Part shown: piece by piece, positions 29,401 through 37,500 of the stretch
How the letters are laid out: each line of letters opens with the position of its first letter
Position numbering within the stretch: position 1 is the first letter of the stretch
From: Paludibacteraceae bacterium
GTDB taxonomy: Bacteria > Bacteroidota > Bacteroidia > Bacteroidales > Paludibacteraceae
Reading direction: 5' to 3'
DNA: 64,000 bases
NCBI GenBank assembly: GCA_018056165.1
Contig: JAGPGD010000006.1
Location: 1-64,000, forward strand
The notes under the pieces: generated by a model
The model's database searches: none
The model's input: the letters and a program-made list of their open reading frames with translations, nothing else
Told to the model about the DNA's origin: nothing
Position numbers and translations under genes: made by a program

Positions 29401-31750
29401 TTACTGGCTTTTGATTGCCAATACCATTTCTTAGTTGATCAGATACCGGCAAATCTTCAAAAGTAAAACGATTGTAAGAGAGCAACAGAGAAGATAGATT
29501 TTCATTTTCCAGCAAAGCTTTTGGTATACGATCTTTTATTTCGTTACTATCTAAAGCCAGGTAATTGAGCGTAGTAGGCAACATGGTAATGCCGGCAGGG
29601 AATTCTTTTATTTTATTTTTCCTGAACGAAATGTGTTCCAATTTCGTGAGCAGGCATAGTTCTTCAGGAAATACTTTTAATTGATTGTATGATAAATCGA
29701 TATTATTTAGTAAGGGGAACGCCCCAAAATTTTCAGGTAATTCGGCAAGTTGATTATGATTGGCGTATAATGTTTTTAAATTTGTCAAGTTGTTGATCGA
29801 TCTTGGCAAAGAAGATAATTGATTGTTATTCAGATTTAATTCTACTATATTGTTCCAGTTGTCTATCTCGTCTGGCAAAGAAATAAATTTATTATTGCTG
29901 AAATTCAAATTTTTTATCAAACTTAAATTACCCAGCGAAGCAGGAATTTCACCGGTAAATTGATTGTTATAGAGATGCAATGTTGTGAGTTTGCTGCAAT
30001 TACCCAGACTTTCAGGTAAATTGCCCGATAATTGATTGTCATTCAACGTCAAAGCAACGAGTTCTGTTAAATTGCCAATATTGTCTGGTAAAGAACCACT
30101 TAACTGATTCTCATCTAAATGAATTTCAGTAAGTTGGGTTAAATTGGTGATTCCTGTTGGAATTGAACCTGTTAATTTGTTTTCTTTTAAATTCAAATAG
30201 GTCAGGTTTTTCAGATTGCCAATTTCATTGGGAATATTTCCGGTTAAATTTCCGGAATTTAAAACCAATCGCTGTAATTTTGTGAGGTTGCCAATGGACG
30301 AAGGAATATTGCCTTCTGCATGCCGAGGAATTTCCAATATTTCCAGATTTATCAAATTACCAACATTTTCAGGCAACTGTGCTTTAAGTTTTCCTGCTCC
30401 TGCATAAATGCTAAGCGTTTTCAACATAGTTAAATTGGCTATAGAAGCTGGTAATTCACCATCAAATTGTCCCAATAAATCTAACATTTGAAGAGCAGTT
30501 AAATTCCCTATTTCTGAAGGAATACTTCCCTTATATGTAAAATAACTTCCATTGTTCAACTTTAAGCTGATTACTCTTCCATTGAGCGTTACAACACCCT
30601 TCCATGTACTTACCGGTTGTTTTAAGTCCCAGCCGGTGGAGCCATTCAATGAATTGTGTACAGCTACCAGTGCCAATGAATCCTGTGTATCGGTTTTTAA
30701 AGGATAAGGTGTTATATAACAGGTAGAAGAAATATTCGTACCGAATTTATAAGCCACAGTGAAAGTAGAATTGTTATTTAGCACATAATAACCGTTGTAC
30801 TGTCCACCCCAACCGAAATTGATATGGAACAAGCCATCGGTATCATAACCATCAAGGACTACTGCATGACCAGGTTCTCCGGGAAGTTCAGCATAGACAG
30901 GACGTCGGTTTTTAATTTCATTTATAATAAAATAAGAGTCTGTAAAGCCATTATTGAGATAATATCTAAAATAATCACTCATTGCTTTTTCGTAATCAAA
31001 TCCGGATGGAGCACTGCCATAACTGCTTTCACAATAATTCATGTCCATTGCAATACCTACATGAAACGAAAGTTTTTTATAGTCTTCATTGGTTGGATTA
31101 TTCCAATTGTAGGTCGTATTTCCAAAATCAGCACAAAGCTCTCCATAAGTGGGATGCGTATAACAATGTGAGCCAACACCTTTATCAGGATATTTGTAAT
31201 AAGCCATAATTTGAACAAAAGCGGTTGCTACACAGCCTGTTGGACATCCTCCCACTTCTTCATGATTGAATTGATTAAGAGATATGCCCGCTTCGTCCAA
31301 TAAAGGCGTCATAACAGGTTCTCCTGCTGAGGCTTTTTGAATGGCTGCTGGCTTGATTTGTAACGAATCTTCATAGAATTGAAGCAAAGAGGATAATTGA
31401 GGTGGAACACTATCAGCTTGAAATTGACCTTCGGGAGCATAACCCGCTACAGCAAAACGATTATTGTTTTGTGCAACAACAACAAATCCTTTTTCTACAT
31501 TTTGAAAGACAAACACAGGCGTTGCTTTATAACTTGCTGATTGATAACACTGACTCAATACAGGCTTTTGATAAACTTTTCCCGGAGCAAAGCGGGGTGC
31601 ATTGGTTTTGAAAAAATCTTCAGCAAATTGTTTTGCACCTGTCGGATTGGGAGTCTCAGCAAAAATGGAGAAATTCATTGTTCCTGTTAATAACAGAATT
31701 ACCAACCTATAATAAAATGAAATATGAGTTTTTAATATAAATTTTTTCAT
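26411..31750 (-). CDS. Giant exported protein: C10 cysteine peptidase, LRRs, HExxH metallopeptidase-like domain (copy A)
   Basis: The protein is 1779 aa. The signal peptide is at ~12-31. A streptopain-like propeptide (~32-150) precedes the C10 peptidase domain (~150-350), with catalytic Cys173 in CPTGCVATAF and His295 in PGHAVVLDGYD, plus the NFGWGG motif. About 16 leucine-rich repeats of the LxxLxLxxNxLxGxIP kind fill ~395-770. A beta-rich region (~780-1110) follows. The second enzyme-like domain (~1150-1500) has HEYMH at 1249-1253 and a third candidate ligand Glu1271 in WMEATAH, a gluzincin-like pattern. The last ~280 residues are beta-rich with no T9SS sorting tail. It starts 12 bases after the 204-aa gene. 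Predicted role: extracellular or surface proteolysis guided by LRR binding (inference). Confidence 0.88.
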   Translation of the reverse strand: MKKFILKTHISFYYRLVILLLTGTMNFSIFAETPNPTGAKQFAEDFFKTNAPRFAPGKVYQKPVLSQCYQSASYKATPVFVFQNVEKGFVVVAQNNNRFAVAGYAPEGQFQADSVPPQLSSLLQFYEDSLQIKPAAIQKASAGEPVMTPLLDEAGISLNQFNHEEVGGCPTGCVATAFVQIMAYYKYPDKGVGSHCYTHPTYGELCADFGNTTYNWNNPTNEDYKKLSFHVGIAMDMNYCESSYGSAPSGFDYEKAMSDYFRYYLNNGFTDSYFIINEIKNRRPVYAELPGEPGHAVVLDGYDTDGLFHINFGWGGQYNGYYVLNNNSTFTVAYKFGTNISSTCYITPYPLKTDTQDSLALVAVHNSLNGSTGWDLKQPVSTWKGVVTLNGRVISLKLNNGSYFTYKGSIPSEIGNLTALQMLDLLGQFDGELPASIANLTMLKTLSIYAGAGKLKAQLPENVGNLINLEILEIPRHAEGNIPSSIGNLTKLQRLVLNSGNLTGNIPNEIGNLKNLTYLNLKENKLTGSIPTGITNLTQLTEIHLDENQLSGSLPDNIGNLTELVALTLNDNQLSGNLPESLGNCSKLTTLHLYNNQFTGEIPASLGNLSLIKNLNFSNNKFISLPDEIDNWNNIVELNLNNNQLSSLPRSINNLTNLKTLYANHNQLAELPENFGAFPLLNNIDLSYNQLKVFPEELCLLTKLEHISFRKNKIKEFPAGITMLPTTLNYLALDSNEIKDRIPKALLENENLSSLLLSYNRFTFEDLPVSDQLRNGIGNQKPVNLSKKIFKTAIGDTLRIDIREIAPFTLTTNQYNWISAENNKAISDSPNPILTIIINDKNIKNKYYCKVTNPSSPTYTYVSSGTPFRLPCLNFVTTDTISFQLATEEELIAEKYKNSYVVSSNNVPSKIVEDKIVTLVPPLKVRGAVKWQASSDGTTWVDLFEDMSQNDLKANFISVNQQQLVLSPKTPAYYRCSVQDVNCEPLLSDTIKVNPFGKVLYDENLNVETQSQTVKIDSIEVTIPEKIYDKDFRLTIVKLDNPPSPPDSVVNIGSAYDVTVSFGETFDIPLLIKLKNIDKKIINDENIEQIKAMYFDNKAHKWVYYDNSYISLKDSTLLFETNHLTIVIPTIVKKLPQKEWEKYQRGNIIVYYRLEDIKTMNEKYEQTPQPWHSGNAPLYLQDIGEFLDQVRKSFKESPNNLPVPEYFTVYVKKMEDNDGVVGLLGMIKGYLTINCDIKSPTKLRSVLAHEYMHYTQDYYISANPSNIFWMEATAHLSDRMVWGANTIPISESEQYLLDGRTSSNSIYDFLANSWDYWDYSILTQNLWGNIYYCYLAGTFLHYMRSYREGEKLNPAALLKGTTWLGNWRNYLDSYIKKNLKSNIGDEYENFVKYLLQGSNNNFTILDIPDGPNPYSYIIAQSKYKKFSDKIVYKFDENVQTPQKDEVTFNIPYLATKMFILYNSTPDRAVVVNYKPSHKPDENYKVYYGRYDDTQQQTVYVDISDSTNYNIFIEAHSEKATKEKKNLCFLLFINKTNPSTFSWNTDFEASFELTATPVYDIENLVGGWVAGNNGNNLFVHTFSQNAKYGFVISGVHKAPIRSTIVSYTVNYYSSHRSEINDSSYVVNVHFSDETRDEYPPQPDSLIILPTIQISEITQKIVYNFVRGSIKIHSDEKYINQFEDKDENDEPVIYPMSEFYIDATLWVKNLYSMTILTGGDKVTFKTRNSAETQSAIERMSYTFRDVNLDLKGEPTTDNTYEYQSTDYSSGDIILQLTFQTK

Positions 31751-31762
31751 TGCTAATGTTTT

Positions 31763-32377
31763 TTAATGTTGAACGATAATTTTCTCCACTTTGTGGAATT
31801 GTTCAGTGGCTACTGAAACAAAATAAACTCCATCAGGTAAATAATGATTTACTGTATAACTCTCATCCGAAAAAGTTTGGAACATCAATACTCCTTTAAT
31901 ATTGAATATACGGATATTGGCATTGAGAGGTTCGTTGCTTTCTGGAAGATCAATATGAATTACATTATCTTTTACTAAAGTAGGATAAATACTCAGGCCA
32001 GGAATGGGTTGATGTTGTCCACTTGCTTTTCTGATGACTTTCATGCTGAAGGAAGTAGTAGAATAACATTTGTTTTTATCGGTAGCTTTCAATGAAAATT
32101 GATCTCCTTTTGCAGGAGTAATTACCACAATATCGCCTGTCCCTATAACTTTACCATTTTGAATCCATTCGTAAGTGTAAGGTTCTATACCACCTGTCAC
32201 TTTATATCCGATTAAACCAAGCACTACAGGAATGCCTTCTGGTACTTCTTCGTCGAACAATACAACTACCTGCAATGGGTCATTTGCTTGTGGCGGCAAA
32301 GTCATTTTTACAACGGTTTGAGCTTGCAGAAAAGAAAAGCCAAGCGTTAATACAAAAAATAATATAAATCTTTTCAT
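31763..32377 (-). CDS. Small T9SS-sorted Ig/PKD-like protein (copy A)
   Basis: The protein is 204 aa. The signal peptide ends at LQAQ (~19). Residues ~30-115 form an Ig/SprB-like beta domain (GGIEPYTYEWIQNGKVIGTGD and the usual ATDKNKCYST strand). Residues ~128-204 are a type A T9SS sorting domain (IYPTLVKDN, IRIFNIKGVLMF, LPDGVYFVSV, KVEKIIVQH). It is the only gene of the cassette with an evident T9SS tail. The gaps to the lipoprotein (11 bases) and the protease (12 bases) indicate one operon. It may be a surface anchor or partner for the giant protease; this is inferred from position. Confidence 0.85.
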   Translation of the reverse strand: MKRFILFFVLTLGFSFLQAQTVVKMTLPPQANDPLQVVVLFDEEVPEGIPVVLGLIGYKVTGGIEPYTYEWIQNGKVIGTGDIVVITPAKGDQFSLKATDKNKCYSTTSFSMKVIRKASGQHQPIPGLSIYPTLVKDNVIHIDLPESNEPLNANIRIFNIKGVLMFQTFSDESYTVNHYLPDGVYFVSVATEQFHKVEKIIVQH

Positions 32378-32388
32378 GATTTTAGTTT

Positions 32389-33582
32389 TTAATTGTTCAT
32401 TGAAATAGCCAATCGCAATCCTGTATTTTTACTTGTGAAAAATATTGTTGGATTACCTAGATAAGTACCATAACTATAGCCTGTAGGATTTATGTGTGAA
32501 CGATATTTTACGTTGCAGGCAGAAAATCCCCAAAATTCATCATCCTCAAAATTACCGCCTCTGACTACTTTTTCAGTTCCAGTGTCAGGTCCTTTGGGAT
32601 CAATTTGTAAATCAGGAATTGTTAACACTTCATTTATAATGGGAAATCCATAATGCTCATCATACCAATCATTGCACCATTCACTGACATTTCCACTCAT
32701 ATCATAGAGTCCCAGTTCGTTTGGCAGTTTTTCTTTCACGTTATGTTTGGTACCACCTGAGTTTAGAGAATACCACGCAACATCATCCAGTGTATTGCTT
32801 CCCGCATATTTATAATTATGTGTATTTTTACCACCTAAAGCTGCATATTCCCATTCTGCTTCCGTCGGAAGTCGAAAAGTTTTGCCCGTTGCTTGATTAA
32901 GGGCTGGTATAAATTCGCTGTTAATGGTGTTCCAGATGGTTTCGCTTACAGGTAAATCCAGGTTATTTGTTTCGTTATGGTCGGTATAAGGTAAACTTCC
33001 CTTTACTGCTAACCATAGTCCATTGGTAACTTCTGTTTCAGCAATATAAAAATCACTGAGCTGTACTTGATGCGGCAATCCAAAACTGGACTGTTCGCTG
33101 CTCCCCATTGTAAATATTCCGCCTTCCACTAAAATCATATTAAAAGTTACATTATTTACTTTAATAGAAATCTTCGTTGCACTTGCCTGGATAACTTTTA
33201 TTTCTTTGGTTTTATTGCCAGCTTTAATCACAATAGTAGTTTCACGTTGGAATCCATTATTTGGTTCTGCACCCACCAGAAACCCTGTGTTTTTATTGCC
33301 TGAAGTGGCTGTAAGAGAAAGCCAATCGGCATTTTCAGTTGCTGTCCAGGAAGAGTTGGTTTTTACAACAATTAGGCTGGCATCTTTATCGCAGGTAAAG
33401 TGAATTTCTGATATGGAAACACCTAATGAATCGACCGTAACAATGGGTGGAGTATTTGGTTCTTCTGGATTACTCGGCTCTTCAGGATTATTTGGTTCCG
33501 TTGGATTTTCTGGAGGATTGGAAGTTGAACAGCCAACAAAAAACAATACCAGAAAAAAGAAAAAAGTGAGTTTTGTTTTCAT
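32389..33582 (-). CDS. BACON plus FGE-sulfatase/C-type-lectin-fold lipoprotein (copy A)
   Basis: The protein is 397 aa. Lipobox FFVGC gives Cys18. A Pro/Glu/Asn-rich linker with near-repeats (NPEEPS) spans ~20-46; a BACON domain ~48-135; an FGE-sulfatase (SUMF1-like) domain ~145-393 with GGIFTMGSS, RLPTEAEWEYAALGG, GLYDMSGNVSEW and VVRGGNF, ending TGLRLAIS. Of the two Cys of true formylglycine-generating enzymes (C-H-x-x-Y-C), only the first (Cys356) is present, so catalysis is unlikely and ligand binding more likely. It is the first gene of the cassette. Compared with copy B it is almost identical except at residues 355, 363, 371, 379, 380 and 383. Confidence 0.87.
   Translation of the reverse strand: MKTKLTFFFFLVLFFVGCSTSNPPENPTEPNNPEEPSNPEEPNTPPIVTVDSLGVSISEIHFTCDKDASLIVVKTNSSWTATENADWLSLTATSGNKNTGFLVGAEPNNGFQRETTIVIKAGNKTKEIKVIQASATKISIKVNNVTFNMILVEGGIFTMGSSEQSSFGLPHQVQLSDFYIAETEVTNGLWLAVKGSLPYTDHNETNNLDLPVSETIWNTINSEFIPALNQATGKTFRLPTEAEWEYAALGGKNTHNYKYAGSNTLDDVAWYSLNSGGTKHNVKEKLPNELGLYDMSGNVSEWCNDWYDEHYGFPIINEVLTIPDLQIDPKGPDTGTEKVVRGGNFEDDEFWGFSACNVKYRSHINPTGYSYGTYLGNPTIFFTSKNTGLRLAISMNN
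32434..32520 (-). other. Hypervariable segment of the FGE-like gene (copy A)
   Basis: These 87 bases differ from 40652-40738 at 18 sites (12 in changed codons, 6 silent), while the preceding ~870 bases of the gene differ at about one site. See findings. Confidence 0.8.
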
Positions 33583-33679
33583 GAGAATTTATCGTTAAAA
33601 GTTAATGGTTATTCTTTATGTTAGGCATACATCTTTTATCCATTTTGATAACATTTTTAGAAGTATTTCCCTTGAAATT

Positions 33680-33829
33680 TTAAAATGTTATATAATCAGT
33701 GGACAAGGTCGTATAAAATTGGGCTCTGCTTCCATTTTGAAGCGTAAAAACGGTTTGGGCATTGGAAGAAAATGTGAAAGCGAGCATCATAGCCCAAACA
33801 CAAATAAGAAGAATAGTTAACTTTTTCAT
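33680..33829 (-). pseudogene. 5' remnant of an exported T9SS-type protein
   Basis: An ATG at 33829 opens a 49-codon frame: a clear signal peptide (hydrophobic ILLICVWAMMLAFTF, cleavage after SNA) and then QTVFTLQNGSRAQFYTTL, the typical mature start of large Bacteroidota beta-helix surface proteins. It stops at 33680, where such proteins normally continue for hundreds of residues. It is therefore probably a 5' fragment. It lies just upstream of cassette copy A, on the same strand as the 3'-type fragment at 25847-26398 on the other side of the copy. Confidence 0.6.
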
Positions 33830-34305
33830 AAGCTGAGTTTTAAGAGTAATGAATTAATTTAATTTTACAAATTTTTTTGTTCAATAATAATAAAGATAAT
33901 ATATAATGCTAGGAATTGTGTTTTAAAAAAATTAGTGGATAAAAATAAAGTATTTATATTGATATTCAAGTGTTTAACTTGATAACATTTTAATGATAGA
34001 TATTGAAAACAAGCAATTTTTCAGTTTTGCACCTTTTATTTTTTTAAGGAATTCCTTTTTATACAAATGTATTTAGTAATTGACGACATTGGTCAGCAAA
34101 AGGTAAAAAATAGGAAATATTTTGAATATGGATTTTTACGGTTATAAATCTTGTTCGCTAAATTTTTCTGTGAATCTTTTTAAGATACTGTAACTTGAAC
34201 CAATAGTTCGATATTTTTCAAAAAGCTTATTCGTAACTAATTGATAATCAGTAATAAATTTGTTTTTCAAAATGAAGAATATAATCATATAAAAAGTTGA
34301 TAATT

Positions 34306-34459
34306 AATAAGGTAATAAGGTTTATTCTTGTTGTTGATTATCGTTACTAAGGTTTTTCTAAAAAACAAGTTTCCTTTTCTGAATAGAAAGATCTTATTTG
34401 ACACAACTAACCTTCGTAACCTGTGAATACTTCCTTTTTATCAACCTTATTACCTTATT
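34306..34459. repeat. 17-bp perfect inverted repeat spaced by 120 bases
   Basis: AATAAGGTAATAAGGTT at 34306-34322 is the exact reverse complement of 34443-34459. The interior has no open frame. It could be the ends of a decayed small mobile element. No target duplication was identified. Confidence 0.6.
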
Positions 34460-34559
34460 TATAATTGCTTGTATAATATTTTTATATTGCACTCACGTTA
34501 ATTTATATCGCTTATATGCGAATAAATAATTTTTTCATTTTTTGTTTCCATGTTTTTTA

Positions 34560-37500
34560 TTACCTTGTATCAAATATTAATTTCAGTATCACGTCGCCGC
34601 TCGAATAATCGGTACTGACATAATTATACATATACGTATTATCCGGATCGGGTTCTGATTCACCTGTCTCTTTGTTTATAATTTTGTAATCAGTGTTTAG
34701 GTGAGAATAAGATATTTTTTCTATTGCCGCTTGCGTTTCCGCACTATTTCTGGTACTGAAAGCAACGCCATATGCATCTATCAAAGTTGCCATCGAATAC
34801 AAGTTTTTCACCCATAAGGTTGCGTTGTCATCCCAATGACTCGAGGTTGCGATGACCGTTATATAGTTTTCGTCGTTATCATCGTTTTCGTTTTTCTTAA
34901 TCTTATATTCATACTTGTTGATAGTATGTGCATTGCAATGAATTTTTATTTCCCCACGAACAAAATTATATTCGATTCTTTGCGTAACATCCCGATTGTA
35001 AATAGAAGGATAAGTAGTAGAAGCATCAAAAGGATCATCGTCAGGGTATTCCATACGTTCTTCTTCCGAAAAATGGACATTGACCACATAGGTAGAATCG
35101 GTGAGCTCACTTCTATCGCTGCTGTAGTAGTTGATATTATGATAAATTAAATTTCCATATGACACACTGTATGGCCGTATACGAACCCCTGGTAAAATAA
35201 AACTCCAATGTCCTGGTGAGAAATTTACAACATTCAAATCGGTCCCATTTTTTCCTGCAATCCATCCCGTATAAAGGTTTTCAATATCATATACGGGAGT
35301 AGCTGTCAATTCGAAAGAAGCATTAAAGTTATCACCTGAACTCGGCGATGTTGAGCATTTTTTGTTCACCAATAATAAGAAACATATATTTTGAGTTTCT
35401 TTTACCGATTCATCGGTTCGTGCTTCGATGAAGAAATTGTATTTGGTAGAATCGCTGATATCTACAAAAGTGGTTTGCTGGGTTTGGAAATCATATTTGG
35501 CATAGTAAACTTTATAATCTTTATCTTCATCGTGTAAACGTTTGTAATTTACCACCACTCCACGATCGGGTGCTTGATTGTACAATAGTAATACCTGCGA
35601 AGCAAGATAAGGTACGGTAATTTCAAATTTGTCTGTTTGTGGATTGTTATCCTCTTTTGCAAAATTATAAATCAATCGGCTGGCAAATGTTCCCTTATTT
35701 TCTGTACCAGAGTTTTTGATAAGATAACTGTATGGATTTCCTTCACTGCTCAAAATAGTGAATTTCTTGTTTTCTCCACTCAATATGTATCTGACATAGT
35801 CATCATATTCATCCCCTATATTTGAATTCATTGAAAATGCAACATAATTGCTTAAATAAGTTAGCCACGTATCTCCACTCATTTGAGTAGTTTGTTTTAA
35901 AAGAGTTGCCGGATCTAATTTTGTTTCTGCCTTGGAATAACTGCGCATATAGTGAAGAAAAGTTCCTGCCAGGTAACAGTAATTTACATTGCCAAACAGA
36001 TTCTGGGTATAAAATCCTTTGTCCCAATAATCCCACGAGTTGGACAGAAAATTATAAATAGAATTTTCAGCTTTTCTGCCATCCAACAAATATTTTTCTG
36101 ATTCACTGACCGGAATTTCATTCTCATCCCACACCATTCGATCCGTCAAATGTGCATTGGCTTCCATCCAGAATATATTCCCCGGATCAGGTGAGATAAA
36201 ACCTGATTGAGTATAATGCATATATTCATGGGCAAGCAAACTCCGCAAGGCAATGGGATTTTCGGTAAAAGTATGAATTGTAAGATAGTTATTAATCATT
36301 CCCGATATTCCCACTATCCCGTCAGCATCTTCCATTTGTTTGATATAAACGTTAAATTTTTCCGGTATTGAAAATCCGAGTAATAAAAATTTTTCCCTTA
36401 CTTCGTTCAGATATTCTGTAACATCCTGAACCAGGAGAGGTGGCCAGGCTTTATGCCACGGTTGGGGTGTTTGTTTTTTATCATAAATGGATTGCATAAA
36501 ACCTGTTTCTTTATCTTTATAGTAAACACTTATATTGTTGCGTTCATATCCTCTATCGTAACCTGAAGTCCAGATATAAAAACTAACAGCTATGAAGGTG
36601 AGGTGATTGGTTTCAAACACCATAGAGGTATCTTGCAAACTGATATAACTTTTTTCGTAAGGAATCCATTCATGTGTTTCCTTATCCAGATATACGGCTT
36701 TATAATTATGAATATAGCAGCTGTCAAATGTTTTTTTATCAATATTTTTCAATTTTATTAGAAGCGGAACTTCAAAAGTTTCGGCAAAACTTACCGTAAC
36801 ATCATAAGCAGGCATGATTTGAATACTGTCGGGAGCAGGTGGTTGATTGTCCAGTTTCACTATAGTCAGACGGAAATCCTTATCATAGATTTTTGCCGGA
36901 ATGGTTACTTCAATACTGTCAATTTTTACTGTCTTTGATTGGGTTTCCACGTTCACGTTCTCATCATAAAGCACTTGGCCAAAGGGATTGACTTGGATGG
37001 TATCGCTCAAAAGCGGTTCGCAATTAATATCTTGCACACTACAACGATAATAGGCTGGCGTTTTAGGCGAGAGCACCAGTTCTTGTTGCTTTACACTTAC
37101 GAAGTTTGCCTTTAAATCATTTTGCGACATATTTTCGGAAAGATCAAACCATGTGGTTCCGTCCGATGAAGCTTGCCATTTAATTGCTCCTCTAACTTTT
37201 AATGGTGGAACAAGCGTTACTATTTTATCTTCCACAATTTTTGAAGGAACATTATTGGAAGAAACCACATAAGAGTTTTTGTATTTCTCAGCAATCAATT
37301 CTTCTTCCGTTGCCAGTTGAAACGAAATGGTATCGGTAGTTACAAAATCAAGACACGGAAAAATAAGAGAACTGCCGGAAAATATAAAAGTGTAAGTTGG
37401 AGCGGAAGGATTGGTTACCTTGCAATAATATTTGTTTTGAATGGTTTTTTCATCAATAATCACCGTCAAAATCGGGTCCGGAGTAGTGCCGACTGCCTTG

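Larger units (their letters stand above)
33596..34559. other. Spacer between the two cassette copies
   Basis: About 960 AT-rich bases. It holds the 5' gene remnant (33680-33829) and an inverted repeat pair (34306-34322 / 34443-34459). The rest shows no coding or RNA feature. Sequence similarity between the cassette copies ends about 15 bases upstream of the lipoprotein start and at the protease stop, so this spacer is unrelated to the sequence flanking copy B. Confidence 0.6.

Noticed and set aside
29430-30560. Regular ~72-bp periodicity that might suggest a CRISPR or tandem DNA repeat
   Set aside because: The period is that of ~24-residue leucine-rich repeats in an open frame; units vary and there are no spacers.
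32389-33582. Complete diversity-generating retroelement
   Set aside because: No reverse transcriptase or template repeat is in the window, and the substitutions are not restricted to adenine sites; kept only as a hypothesis.
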